The notes beneath the pieces were generated by a model. That model was not told the DNA's origin. It searched no databases and saw only the letters and a list, made by a program, of their open reading frames with translations. A stretch of 64,000 nucleotides of DNA, taken from Pardosa pseudoannulata (Eukaryota > Arthropoda > Arachnida > Araneae > Lycosidae). The DNA lies in the NCBI GenBank assembly GCA_032207245.1, contig CM063507.1, forward strand, positions 97,166,694 to 97,230,693. Direction: 5' to 3'. Made by a program: the position numbers and the translations under genes. This document shows, piece by piece, positions 27,831-39,463 of the stretch (positions are counted from its first letter, which is position 1; the number at the start of each line of letters is the position of its first letter).

Positions 27831-29499
27831 TATAAAAATTTAAAAATATTTTTCATAATTTTTTTTTTAACCATTTCAACTAAAAAAATTATATATATAT
27901 TGGTTCAGTTCCAGCTTTCATTAGGCCAGAAATAACAGTTTTTGGTTCAGTTATATAATATTATTTTATGTATAGTCTTATATGTACTAAATTCATAATA
28001 CTATCATAAAATAAGTAATTCTATCAAAATTTAGAAGATTTTATTCATTTTTAAATTGGTACACTACGTGAATTAATACAATTAACCAGTATATACGATG
28101 TGAGCGGTGATAAGAGAACGGCTAGCAGATGCATGGTAATCTATCATGAAAATCGCATTTGGCAACTGATTACTCAACTGAACTAAATCTGCTTTCTACA
28201 TACAGTTACATGTGAAATTGAAACAGAAAAGTACAAGTGAACAGGAAATCAAAAAGCAATTTGCATGTAATCATAATTGTAGGGTTCATATTAAATTAGA
28301 AAACATTGATAAGTTGGCTTTAGGAACAATTTGACTAAAGTTATATCGAACCAAAATAAAAATGGATATTCCTTACAGCTCAGTTCCTATTTTTGTTCTA
28401 ACCTAAATAACGGTTTTTCCCAGTTTTTGGTTTAGTCTCAGGTCGAAAGGCTGATAAGAACATTCAAGGGACAAAATGATATTTTCCATTAAACATCACA
28501 CATTCAAATAAATACACAACCATTATTCATGTTCTTAACATGCTTCGATGGTAAGAAAGAGAACAGCTTTAGCATGTAAGTATCTTCGTGCTTTCTTTAA
28601 TAGTTTCCGAATTATTACCAGACTTTTCATGATTATTGAGACGGTATTCCTGGCATATGAAGAAATAATTGAGTCAGACGGTTGAATTTTACAGAACAAA
28701 ATTTGAAAAATAACAGAAATTTTTTTAAAAAGTACTGAAAAACTTTTATACAGTAATTTTTATTTCACAAATAAAAGTTACATTTCTTACAGCTACGACC
28801 TTTCTTAACTTTTATTCTGTAACAATGCAAGTTGTATGTTTACTTTAGAATTAATTTCACGTCAAGCTTTAAGATATAGTGTGGTCAAGACTAATGACGC
28901 AGAAACACATTTGGAAGAGTGAAGGTAAGTACAAAACACTTCTCTAATACAAAGATTAATACATGAAAGAAAATATGTAATAAATATTACCTATAGTAAA
29001 ATTATAAAATTTCTATAGCTTATACAGGTAATTATAGGCCTCATATATTATAACAAGTTATTATACAACAACTTATTAAGAAATAGACAAAATTTAAGAA
29101 AGAGAAATCAAGGAAAATATTTCACTTGCACACATAATATATACTATATATCTATAAACCAAACCATAAAAATCTACATATCCCTCAAAAAATTACAAAC
29201 CCTTCATACCTACACACACAAATTAAAAAAAATTCTGTACTTGTTCTGCACATTTTTTTCTGTAGCTCACAATTTTTCTTTTATTTAAAAACATTTTAGA
29301 AAATTACAACAAAATTACAATATTCAAATAAACCACAAGCAAATTTAAAAAATAATTCTTAAAATATTGTCTATACTAATTAAAATGTGAAAAATATCTT
29401 TATTGATCACTACTGCAATAGAAACCAGTTCAATAATCATGACTAGGCTTTTTTTTTTCTGAAATAATTTCTTAAATATACTAAATGAAAGTGGAATTT
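27831..29499. repeat. ZNF-unit 3' flanking block, copy C
   Basis: Matches the flanks downstream of A (3595-4040) and E (59990-61400) over most of its length, and the flank of B (9118-9489) near the gene. Non-coding. Confidence 0.7.
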
Positions 29500-29711
29500 T
29501 GTAGGAAATGCTGTGTTACATACACTGAGTTATTTTGTTACATATACAGAACAAAACAGTGTCTCACCAGTATGGGAATGTACATGTCTTTTCAAGCTGA
29601 AACTCACGGAAAATACTTTCGGACACATATTGCAAGAAAACAATTTCTCAGCAGTATGTGAACAAAATTGCCCAATTGCAAAGCAGAGAAAATGCTTTCT
29701 TATATAAATCA

Positions 29712-29756
<45 letters not shown>

Positions 29757-29831
29757 TTTCTCACTAGTATAGGAACCATGATGTTTTTATATGTTAGGAC
29801 TCTCACTACATACATAAAAAGAAAACAGTTT
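29500..29831 (-). pseudogene. decayed 3' fingers of ZNF gene C
   Basis: Beyond the stop of gene C, finger remnants continue: a frame at 29530-29712 reads FSCNMCPKVFSVSFSLKRH with a TGE linker. They are interrupted by a 41-base poly(A) tract (29713-29753) that has expanded inside a former finger. Confidence 0.8.
29713..29753. repeat. poly(A) tract inside zinc-finger remnant
   Basis: A-only run between AATCAC and TGGTTTCTC, replacing the short A run present at the same place in intact fingers. Confidence 0.95.
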
Positions 29832-30887
29832 TTAACCAGTATGGGAACGTAGATGCCTTTTTAAACTAGAAATAACAGAAAATGTTTTCTTACATACATC
29901 ACAAGAAAATGGTTTCTCACTAGTATGGCAACGAGAATGTTTCCTCAAGGTGCAACTGTCAGAATATGATTTCTGGCATATATCACAAGAAAACGGTTTC
30001 TCACCAGTATGGGTAACAAGATGTCTTTTTAAATTAGAACGAGCTATAAATGCTTTGTTACATACACTGCAAGAAAATGGCTTCTCACCAGTATGAGTTC
30101 GAAGATGAACAATTAAATGAAAACTGTCATGAAATGCTTTCTGACACACTTTGCAAGAAAAGTTGTTCTCCCCAGTATGAGTGCAAAGATGAATTTTTAA
30201 TTTGGAATTGTCAGAAAACGTTTTCTTACATACATCACAAGAAAATGGTTTTTCACCAGTATGTAGTAGAAGATGTTTTGTCAAGTCCTGTTTGTTGACA
30301 TATGCTTTCTGACACATATTGCAAGAAAACCGTTTCTCACCACTATGGGAAAATAGATGCTTTCTTAACTTAGCACGCTCAGAGAATGCTTTCTGACATA
30401 CATTACAAGAAAATGGTTTCTCACCAGTATGGCAACGTAGATGTTTTCTTAATGTAGAACCGTCAGAAAAAGCTTTCTTACATACATGACAAGGAAATGG
30501 TTTCTCACCAGTATGGGAACGAATATGTACTTTCAAACTGAAACTGTCAGAAAATATTTTCTTACATAAATCACAAGAAAACGGTTTCTCACCAGTATGA
30601 AAATACAGATGCCTTTTTAAGTTATAACGCACAGAAAATGCTTTCTTACATACATTGCAAGAAAATGGCTTCTCACCAGTATGGGTTCGGCGATGAGCTG
30701 TTAATTTAAAATTGTAACGAAATGTTTTCTTACATACATCACAAACAAATGGTTTTTCTTTAGTATGGGAACCTAAATGGTTATCTAAGTAGCATTTCTT
30801 AGAAAATGATTTGCTACATATATTACATGCAAAGGGACATTCTTTTGAAACAAGAAAATTAAAATGGTTAAAGTTACGTTCATCCAT
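29832..30887 (-). CDS. C2H2 poly-zinc-finger protein C (351 codons)
   Basis: Open from ATG 30887, with an N-terminus containing HFNFLVSKECPF. Twelve complete CX2CX12HX3H fingers follow with TGEKPF linkers, all Cys and His ligands present. The frame stops right after the HTG of the last linker, where TAA stands in place of the Glu codon of TGEK, so the last intact finger is complete. Finger order is the same as in B, which makes B and C the closest pair in the cluster, with substitutions at DNA-contact helix positions in several fingers. No accessory domain. Of the five genes this has the cleanest end and is a good candidate for an expressed DNA-binding protein. Confidence 0.85.
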   Translation of the reverse strand: MDERNFNHFNFLVSKECPFACNICSKSFSKKCYLDNHLGSHTKEKPFVCDVCKKTFRYNFKLTAHRRTHTGEKPFSCNVCKKAFSVRYNLKRHLYFHTGEKPFSCDLCKKIFSDSFSLKVHIRSHTGEKPFPCHVCKKAFSDGSTLRKHLRCHTGEKPFSCNVCQKAFSERAKLRKHLFSHSGEKRFSCNMCQKAYVNKQDLTKHLLLHTGEKPFSCDVCKKTFSDNSKLKIHLCTHTGENNFSCKVCQKAFHDSFHLIVHLRTHTGEKPFSCSVCNKAFIARSNLKRHLVTHTGEKPFSCDICQKSYSDSCTLRKHSRCHTSEKPFSCDVCKKTFSVISSLKRHLRSHTG

Positions 30888-31306
30888 ATCAGCAACAATT
30901 ATGATTTGAATTCAGATGTGTTTTTCAAATATATTTGAGGTATTTTCATGTAAAAATACTACTAAAAAATACACAAACCTATGATTACTAATTGAGACAT
31001 AGATCACCTTTTTTTATATAACAATTATTTTATATTTGATCCACTTTTAAGCAAGTGTATGTTACTTATAATTTATAAAATTTTCCATCTCTCCACTGCA
31101 GATTTTTTTCATCATTTTATTATAAGGCCCTTATAGATATAGTCCTCATGTGTTATTTTTAATTTTTTAAACATATATTAGAACTATAACCTTTTGAATT
31201 ATTTACCAATGTAAAAATTTCTACATTAAGTAGAAATCTCTAACAAGCGATAAATTCAGTATTTAGTTGATCCCTCCAACAGGAATTGTAGAGAAATGAA
31301 TGTAAC

Positions 31307-31308
31307 CT
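31307..31308 (-). other. candidate 3' splice site (AG) upstream of ZNF gene C
   Basis: The minus strand reads CATCTTTTTCTCTTACAG then GTTACATTC, 420 nt upstream of the ATG. Conserved in all five units. Confidence 0.45.
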
Positions 31309-31401
31309 GTAAGAGAAAAAGATGTAATATAGTTTAAGTTTTATCTAAATTATATCACCATGCTAGAAATTAACTGTAACTTAAATGGTAACTGTTTTGA
31401 A

Positions 31402-31402
<1 letters not shown>

Positions 31403-31434
<32 letters not shown>
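31403..31434. repeat. (TA)n microsatellite
   Basis: Pure TA run, absent or short in the paralogous units. Confidence 0.95.
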
Positions 31435-31436
<2 letters not shown>

Positions 31437-31569
31437 GCTTTATTATTATTATTTTACCAGGGACAAAAGCTAATCAGATGCTTAGAAATGCTAATTTTTA
31501 CTGACTAAAACTAAACTAAAAAATAAAATAGTGACAGATTTTTAAAAGCATTGATCAACCTTTATATAC

Positions 31570-32348
31570 AGGGTATTTGCCAAAATAAAATTTTTCAAAT
31601 CCATGACTTTCCCTGATTTAGCGGATCATTTTCCATGACTTTAAAAAGCTTTCGTTAAAGTATATATGAATAAAACTTCTGATGTTCATACAAATAAAAT
31701 ATATGCTTTTAGAGAAATTACAGGAATTTTATCATAAAAAACTATAAACTTACTTTATAAGTGCTAATAAACTCGCATACATAAAAATAAATTGTTGTAT
31801 CTACATACTTAAGTTTAATCATATAGCAATTTTTCAATCAAAATGTTTCCAATTTGAATTCAGGGTACTTTGGTATTATCGAGGTGACCATGAATAATAG
31901 CCAAATATAACCCTATAATGTTTATATACAATATCCCTAGAGATAAGATTTTTGCACAAAATATAAGTTTAACTAATTTTTAGTAAAAAATAATGAATAT
32001 TATATTAATAAAATTTTAATCTACAATGTAAGAAAAGACCAGAATAATATACATTTACCCACCCATTAAGCTTTCTTGCTTTGAGTTTCCTTGGTGAACA
32101 AATTTTAATTGGCAATAGGGTCAATAGGATAATACATAAATACCAAACAGAAACTTCAGCCAAATGACAAGTAAAAATAGAATTAAACAATTCAATGCAT
32201 TTTTTTAATCGGTAGTTTAGCGGATCCATGACTTTCCATGACTTTTACTCATTTTACTTGAAAAATCATGACGACTTTCCATGACAAAATTAATCCATTG
32301 TCTAAATCCATGATTTTCCTTGACTTTCCATGTGCGCGGAAACCATGT
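31570..32348. mobile_element. hAT-like non-autonomous element
   Basis: Begins CAGGGTATTTGCC and, read from the other end, CATGGTTTCCGCGC. Both ends are rich in CCATGACTTTCC motifs (sub-terminal repeats). Flanks are TTTATATA before and TATATA after, while unit B has the uninterrupted site near 11510 (CCTTTATATAAAAATTGAC). Length is about 780 bp with no transposase. hAT assignment rests on the CAGGG-type terminus and the 6-8 bp target duplication. Confidence 0.55.
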
Positions 32349-32578
32349 ATATAGAAATTGACAAATAAAAGTTAATTTTTATACAACTTCAAACTTTTTT
32401 TTTAAACAGTCATTCAGAAATAATGCAAATTATAAATAGACTTTAGAATCAATTTCATCATAAGTTCTAAAATGGGATGTTGTCAAGACTGAAATACAAT
32501 TCGAAATGTGGAGGACAGTGCAATTAGCTTTCCTTCTTTATTACAAACATAAACTAAAGCAAAAACACACATAGTAAA
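32349..32578. repeat. ZNF-unit 5' flanking block, copy C (middle)
   Basis: Backbone sequence between the two hAT-like insertions. It matches 11515-11750 in unit B. Confidence 0.7.
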
Positions 32579-32583
32579 TATAA

Positions 32584-32646
32584 CACGGTTCCCACTCTTT
32601 TTCCAGAACAAAAATTAAGGACTTTCTAAGGACCAAAGCAACTTTT

Positions 32647-32719
<73 letters not shown>

Positions 32720-33451
32720 TAGATAGATACTAGATACTAAGATTTTATATACTGGCTAATTATACCCGATGTTATCTGGAAAAGAAGAAAGTTTTAGACT
32801 TTTCTATCACATTCAATGCACGGAAAATTAAACTTCCATAAGTAACTGAAATATCTACACCTGCTTTGTTTAATTAAAATCTGCATGACTGTTAGCTATT
32901 AGAAAAGGGCAGCTGACTTTAAACCTTTTCAGTATGCAAAAGATTTTTTTGTGAAATAAGTTTTCCAGCTTATGACCATAAAAAATACCAATAAACTGAA
33001 AGTATTTTCATAATTTTTTAAGAATATCAAGGAAAGGAATTCTGAATTACTACAGTAATACAATGAAAACATATGTATTTGAAGATTTTCTTTATTATTA
33101 ATGCTGCACTTTTGGCTAGAAAATGTAAAAGAATATTAGGAACATTAACAAATATTTTATATATTCTTAATATATATATATTCTGTGATCAGTACTTATC
33201 ACCTGTACTTGATTTCTTAGAACCAGTTTTGGGCAAATATAACTCCAAACCTACAAAATTAGAAATTTAGGAGAATATGGCTAAAACTGATAGGAAGTGA
33301 AGAAAGCAGATAGCATCAATAGAGCATTCTGATTAAAATTTAAGAAGTTTTTAAGGACCTCTGATGAAAATTAAGTAGTTTTAAGGGCTCTTAAAAGTGA
33401 AAGCTAAAATTAAGGAGTTCTTAAGGACTTTTAAGGACCGTGGGAACCCTG
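32584..33451. mobile_element. hAT-like non-autonomous element with GGTTCCCAC ends
   Basis: The left end reads CACGGTTCCCACT and the right end, on the minus strand, CAGGGTTCCCACGG, each followed by TTAAGGACTTT-type sub-terminal repeats. TATAACA flanks both sides (32579-32585 and 33452-33458). Units A (about 7883) and B (about 11752) lack the 0.87-kb insert. The interior holds a long compound microsatellite and no coding sequence. The first two bases of the left end overlap the target repeat, so the left end looks slightly eroded. Confidence 0.65.
32647..32729. repeat. compound (CA)n(TA)n(GA)n(GATA)n microsatellite
   Basis: Four successive simple-repeat blocks without interruption, inside the hAT-like element. 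Confidence 0.95.
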
Positions 33452-33489
33452 TATAACATGTTGTAATGTGAAATTAAAATTGCATAATA

Positions 33490-33690
33490 AAATATTGCAT
33501 CATCATCATCATCAACCTTATGACAGCCCTTTGTAGGTCTTGGCCTTCCCCAGAAGTATCTCCCATTCCACCTTCATCCAGAAACTGATTTCCAGATTCT
33601 AACCTTCAGCATAACAAAATCTTCCCCCAGGCAGACCTATTTTTTCTTGGATCTTCCTGTAAACCTTTCACAGCACAGAAGACCTTAAAA
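33490..33690 (-). pseudogene. RTE-like LINE C-terminal remnant, unit C
   Basis: Same remnant as at 7921 and 11780, shorter, beginning at an expanded (CAT)n tail (GCATCATCATCATCATCAAC). Confidence 0.45.
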
Positions 33691-35751
33691 GAATTTAAAA
33701 AGGAATATTAAGGTTAAAATATTCTTCCTTTAGTAATGACATTTCTGACCAAATAAGAAACTTTTTTTATAAACTTTCTCCTTTAATTTAACATCCAATC
33801 AATACTTTCACTACATAAAACTCTAAATAAGTATCATAAAGAAATTAGAACAGGAATTTGGAATGTCAATACACAGTTGTCAAACATTAAATTTTGTACA
33901 CTTGCAGCAATTTTGAACCAATTAGGTCAATAAGAAAGGTAAAGTATTAGTTTATCCCTCTCAAAGCTATGAGTAATAACATGTAACCTAATTAATGAAA
34001 AGCTCAAACAATTTATAAAATATAGTTTGTAAACACTCAGTTAAAGAACACAGTGCATAATCAAAAATTCAAGGTTTAAAAAAAAAAAAAAAGATATATT
34101 TATATGGTTATTTATAAATTTTTATACAACATAAGACAAGGATAACTCAATTTATGAAAAATTATTCTGTTGGCAAAATACCTGAATGATGTGATTCCTA
34201 AAAAATTGATAGCAAGAGTGATATTCAAAGATACAGCTGAGAAAATGCTTAGAATCACAAACAACTAAATTAAGTTAAAGAATAAAATTAAATTTTAGGC
34301 ACTTTGTAATAACTTTTATATTGACCTCCAACTTTCATTTCTACTTTTGTTTGCATCTAGTTTAATCCTAGCAAATAAAGAATTTTATAGTTTTATATCT
34401 GTAAATAATAAAAATATGTGAAGAGTCTATAGAGGAGGTATAAAAACATCATTTCATACATTTAATACATGTTTTATCATGTGTAAGTACATACATTATA
34501 ATTGAGACAAACAGAAAAATGGAAATTTTTTTTTTCTAACGCAGCTGGCAATACTTGCACTATATGCCTTTATGACAATACAAGGCAGGGAACCTATTAT
34601 TGATTTAGCACCACCCAGAGAGTAAGTTTAGTTTAAGGTATGCTACAGACATGAGTAATATTACCCTTCCTGAGTAATACGACCTCTTCCAGAGTGTCCT
34701 TGTAATTTAGAATCAGGGACCAAGCAGAAGATCCCCAGGCTTGCACTGCCACTAACACAGGTATTATTTCAGAATTTTAAGGGCATTGTGAACACAAACA
34801 TATTTTATGTGCCCTAGTCACCTTTAACGAACATGGGAAAATGAAATCTTAATCAATAGTCCTAAAAAATTTTACCTGAACTAATTTTAAATTTATTGTT
34901 TTAAAAGAAAATTTATCAGCAACCACTTATATTTTTGAAGTTTTACTTTTAATTAAATATACAGTCACTATGAGTTTTAATTTATGGTAGAAAGCAGTTG
35001 TTTAGACTTATAATTAGAAAAATTACCAATTAGAATAATTAACTAAGTCTAGAATGCCATGTAATTTTACCTTTTAAAAGAAAAAGCAATTTGATGAAAT
35101 AAATTTTAATATTTTCATACAATATAGGCTTATGGTAACTGTAAAAGTAAATGATTAAACTACAAACCAGCTATATACTTTATAATATATTCAGAATCCC
35201 TGAAATACAATTGAACAAATATGTAATTTATTTCAAAAGCACTGTTAAAAATTATCTGGACAAGAGGAAAAAACTATTTGAAGAAACTCTTTCCTCTACA
35301 GTTTTAATATGTTATAAAAGTGAATTAAATGCTTGTAATAGTGCATAGAAGCAAATACACAATTTGTTATCATGAAAGAATATATTTTACTTAAGAAATG
35401 ACTTGAATATATTATTATATTGCATTCTATTTTAAATTATGTATTTTGATGGTAAAAAATCTAAATGAATGCTGCTATAAAGAATCTAAGCAATATTTAT
35501 TTGAGTATGTTTTGGGCTATAAACATTGAAGTAGAATTTGTATGTTTCTTTCACTATATACATTACTTACACTTATTTTGTCAAACCTGAATGTTTAGAA
35601 CTTTAATTAAAAATATCTATATCTTTGTCACTTCTCAAAAATATTATACAAAAAATGTGTTTATTAAGCAATTGCCACAAGAATTAATAAACTTCCTTAA
35701 TTGCAGTATGAGATCATGTTGCTAGGCTTGTAAACATGCAAGAAACATACC

Positions 35752-35756
<5 letters not shown>

Positions 35757-35825
<69 letters not shown>
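35757..35825. repeat. (TA)n microsatellite
   Basis: About 34 TA units, at the edge of a segment absent from unit B. Confidence 0.95.
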
Positions 35826-35827
<2 letters not shown>

Positions 35828-36816
35828 CATCAACTGCTGCTTCATACTTTACAATACTAAGAAGTACTTTGCCCAATGCTGCATGTGTATTAAAATGATG
35901 TGAATTTAAAATATTCCTGTCATTTAAAATACCAATCCTAATCTTTTATGATCCAGAAATTGCAAATTAAAAATATGAAAAATGTTTGAATTTCACTTAT
36001 CTGGAATGAAAAAGCATATAAATGCTACTAATACAATGTTCATACAGGTTCGGATACTGAAAATCAAGGGCTTTTAAAAGAGTCTTCAAAGTATCTATGA
36101 GAGAAAGAAAAGTATGATACGCAAAAAGCTTAGTCAGATTTATAAATTTATTTGCAAAGACTTGTTAGTGTGGGGAAGAAGCAGTATTTGCTTTACTGTT
36201 TTGTTACTCGGAGATTTTACTTAAAGTCAAATCTGGATGATCAAGAACATCCATGGAAAAAGATGGATTCAAGCCCTGTAACTCTGGTTAGAATGATCAG
36301 CACTCAACCGATTTGCCATACAGGCTGGTAAGAAAGAAAATTCTGGAAAGAAAGATTTTCCAAAAACATAAAATATTAGTTTTATTCCTGCATAGAATAT
36401 TAAAGAAGCAATGCCTTGATGAAATTATCAACAATTTTTGTTTATAACGATCCATTGAAACGAAAAGAATCACTACAGAAAAAAGAAATGTAATTTAATT
36501 AACATTTCCAGTAAAAATTCGTTTGCACTTTTTCAATAGCCAAATAAGAGAAAAAAAGGTATTTGTGCAATTGTACGTTTAATAAAGTAGGCTAATTAAC
36601 ATACAATAATTACCTTATCATGTTAGTCTTTATCCATAATTCTAAACTTGAAATGAACAGTTAAATGCAAACAATAAAAAATAATTATTATCATAACTAA
36701 TTGTGAGATATATGCTATAGCCAGCACAATTTTTAAAATGAAACTCAGCAAAATTTGTCAACAGTAAGCAGGTTGCCAAAAATGATAAAGTAATTCTTAC
36801 TTGCCATAGTATAAAG

Positions 36817-37130
36817 AATGTGCGCATGACGTCAGGTGCAGCAAAAATGGTAGCTCAATTTCATCGTTGGCAAAACATTTGAATTTCCTACGGATTGTGG
36901 TTTTTATTGGGGTTTTAATTTTGTCAATTATCTGAAAATGATAACAAGCTGCTGTGCGTATGGCTGTACTAAGCATTTCAAAAAAATTAGAAAATATTGG
37001 ATTTTATTGCTTTCTTAAATAAGATTCTACATTGCGAATGCTTTGGATAAAAGCTTTGAAAATGCAAGACTGGACTCCAAGTTCTTCTTCGAAAATTTGT
37101 GGCAAACATTTTCAGAATGGTAATAAAACG
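36817..37130 (+). pseudogene. THAP zinc-finger domain fragment, second copy
   Basis: Homologous in opposite orientation to 23640-23945. It begins with a conserved GTGCAGCAAAAATGG region (36835) that is also present in the other copy. SCCAYGCT-like sequence lies near 36945-36970, and WTPSSSSKICGKHFQNG at about 37071-37121 carries the C..H ligand pair and Pro-Ser motif of THAP domains. Frameshifts and stops separate the parts. It interrupts the unit C backbone at CATAGTATAAAG, where unit B is continuous. Confidence 0.65.
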
Positions 37131-37688
37131 GCTACGTACCGAACGGCTACGTACATCCATGCCACTGTGGGATTCGAACCCACGAACTCTGGTACCGCCA
37201 ACCAGCCCCGAACTTACACTTAAATACTTCTTTTAAAAATTGCCCCTATTATTTTCCTCAGCCCGGGCATGCTGGGCTGCCAAGACTCTCTCTCAGTAAT
37301 GCCAACCTTCTGCGAGAGACGACCAAAACCCGTGTGGGTTTTAGCGTCGTGGGAAAAATGCTGAGGCAACTGTTTTAATTGCTTATAGAGAGTAACCTTT
37401 GACTAGAGCCATCTGCTAAAGTGTGGCGTTCCAGTTGACTATTGTCATTACAGATTTTTCCTGGGAGAGTTATTGCATCCTCATTATAAATGCCAACTAT
37501 ATCTTTTTCTGCTTTGGGAATCATAGAAAGAATTTCGGGGTTTGGCTGAAGGAAGGAAAGCATCCTCTTTTAAATTGGATGGCTGGGAAGTATGGTTAGT
37601 ATAAAGAGAAGAAATTAAGATTTAGAATAATGAATGGGGAAAAAGGATAATTTTGGATAGACTTAAGGGCTTAGATATTGATATTATT

Positions 37689-37771
<83 letters not shown>
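37131..37771 (-). repeat. tRNA-related SINE-like repeat ending in (CA)n(TA)n
   Basis: At 37160-37190 a B-box-like GGTTCGAATCC is readable on the minus strand, next to CACGAACTCTGGTACC, which recurs in the SINEs at 38930 and 18360. The part from about 37320 to the microsatellite matches 48045-48427 (GTGGGAAAAATGCTGAG, GGGAGAGTTATTGC, TTTAGAATAATGAATG). Both copies run into a long TA array, which may be the element's tail. The peptide containing VGFEPT across 37160 is a by-product of the B box. Confidence 0.55.
37689..37771. repeat. (CA)n(TA)n microsatellite
   Basis: About 36 TA units preceded by a short CA run. Confidence 0.95.
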
Positions 37772-37776
<5 letters not shown>

Positions 37777-37982
37777 GAAAGTGCTAAAAAATTTATTTTG
37801 AATTACCTGGCCAGTTTCCGATGTTTCCTATCCCTTCCCTTAAATAAAGTTTAGTTTTGTTGTGTACGTGATTCATATCGGAGGTCATAAGGTACAATGA
37901 AAACAAGCAACGTTTTGCCCACGAAAAGTTGAGTTGTAGGCAGCACTCGTATTTGTTTACAAACATCCACTTTCTCTATAAA
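37772..37982. repeat. segment homologous to the THAP-containing insertion (inverted)
   Basis: Matches 23100-23320 on the opposite strand (GTACAATGAAAACAAG, GTTTGTTTTACA-like and TTTGTTTACAAACAT landmarks). It extends the relationship between the two THAP copies on the far side of the SINE/TA insertion. Confidence 0.6.
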
Positions 37983-39205
37983 GATGTAAAATTTATGAAG
38001 GCCCCTACACTGAGCTTTGCGAACGTTTGTTGTAGCTTACTTGCTTTAACTATTCGTAACGATAAGGTAACGTCGAGAGAGAAGGCCAGATTGCTGCTCT
38101 GTGACATCACAATGAAGGGGCCACTTGTTTGATACTCGAATACAGAGGAGTAACTTGGCAGTTTCAATTGGGGGGAAGGGGCAAAAATTTTCAATAATGA
38201 ATATTCGATAATCCTGACACAGTAATGTTTAAACCCTTTTTTAACTGTTACTTTTATTATTGTTTATTTAGTTATAATGGAAAAATGTAATACACATGTA
38301 AAATCGATGCAAAACACAAAACATGATGGTTCCTTTTGTTTATTCTTCCGAAAAATGTTCTCTCTCTTCAAGATTGTAAATTTATCTGTCCCGAACGAAG
38401 GGAGGTCAGATTACGCAGCAAATACCTGATCAATCAACTAAGTAAAAATGAAATTCAGCTAAGTAAAATTAAGTTAAGCTACTTTTTTCCAATTAAAACA
38501 CAAATCGACTTTTTTCCAAAAATATAAACATAACTTATTTTCTTGAATGCATAATACAACATATCTCAAATGGTTTGTCTTCTTTACTTTCTTGACCGTT
38601 CTCCTCTTCACTCAAACACACGTTATCATTAAAATGTAAGTATTGTTTTACTTTTCAAATGAGTATAAATATCAGTGTGTTTCTTACCGTTGGAATACTA
38701 ATATTAAGATTTCAGTACGTTTTGAAGTTCTTACATATAATAAAACTAATAATTAGGATTATTCATCTTTGTAACATGGACTGAATTTTAAAATTTCGGA
38801 GCACATTTGGGATTGGGTTTGGTTTGATTTTAGAGAGCTGCGGTTTACTGTTTCGCTCAAGAGGGTTAATGAGACCAGAATATCCTGTTAAACCCGATTC
38901 CGAACAGCTATGAACATTCATGCAATCCACCTGGTTCGAACCCATGAAATCCGGTACCGAAAAGCAGCGCTCTACCATTCGGTCATCGTTCGTCTGCACA
39001 TTTGGAGACACTGTGGTATATATCGTATCTGATCTGACGATGCTCATACGAATTACAGTAAAATTGTTCCTAAATTCTGACATAAGAGCCCCCCCCCAAT
39101 TGTTGAAATAATTCTCCCTATTTGGGAGGGGGATAAATTTATTGTTTTGAGGTACCTTTGGGTACAATTTAAGCTACTTTTGGTATTGATTAAATGTCAA
39201 AAATG
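37983..39205. repeat. 1.2-kb dispersed repeat, copy 2 (with embedded SINE)
   Basis: Counterpart of 17396-18614 in the same orientation. It abuts the THAP-related segment directly at 37982/37983. Non-coding as far as I can see. Confidence 0.65.
38870..38990 (-). repeat. tRNA-derived SINE
   Basis: The minus strand has an A box (TGGTAGAGCGCTGC) and a B box (GGTTCGAACC) about 38 bp apart, as in a tRNA-derived Pol III promoter. It sits inside the 1.2-kb repeat. Degraded relatives are at 18290, 37160 and 50041. Confidence 0.65.
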
Positions 39206-39460
39206 GTTGTTTTAATTCAGATCTAATGTGCTCTTTCGAATTACACTAAAATTGCCCCAAAATTCTAACATGTGGGGTGCGTGAAATTTTTGTATTTGGG
39301 GACACCTTTGGGGGTGATTTGGGGCCATTTTCGGTGTTCATTAAACCCCAAAAATGGTTGATCGAATTTGATTTAATGACGCTTATTCGAATGAAATATC
39401 GTTCACATTTATAAGACCATTTTAAAAAATCCATAAAGTTATTCCTTACAGATTTTTAAA
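39030..39460. repeat. diverged tandem repeat, unit about 150-190 bp
   Basis: Three successive starts (about 39030, 39218, 39369) share GAT-TA-GAYG/ATG, CGAAT and ACAGTAAAATTG-like motifs. They are followed by GGGGACACCTTTGGG and ATTAAAnnnCAAAAATGGTTG in the first two units. Function unknown. Confidence 0.5.
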
Positions 39461-39463
39461 AAA

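Larger units (their letters stand above)
30888..31569. repeat. ZNF-unit 5' flanking block, copy C (proximal)
   Basis: Homologous to 10810-11510. Includes the candidate splice site at 31308 and a (TA)n run at 31403-31434. No gene. Confidence 0.75.
33459..36816. repeat. ZNF-unit 5' flanking block, copy C (distal)
   Basis: Homologous to 11750-13495 and 14860-16310 in unit B and to 56100-58783 in unit D. It contains an RTE-like remnant (33490-33690). About 290 bp with a TA microsatellite (around 35738-36040) has no counterpart in unit B. No gene recognised. Confidence 0.75.

Noticed and set aside
37032..37223. Open frame ending in a VGFEPT-containing peptide
   Set aside because: It fuses a THAP fragment with a tRNA-like SINE B box, a translation artefact.
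38870..38990. Possible functional tRNA gene
   Set aside because: A and B boxes are present, but stems are not complete and related degraded copies exist, so it is a SINE.
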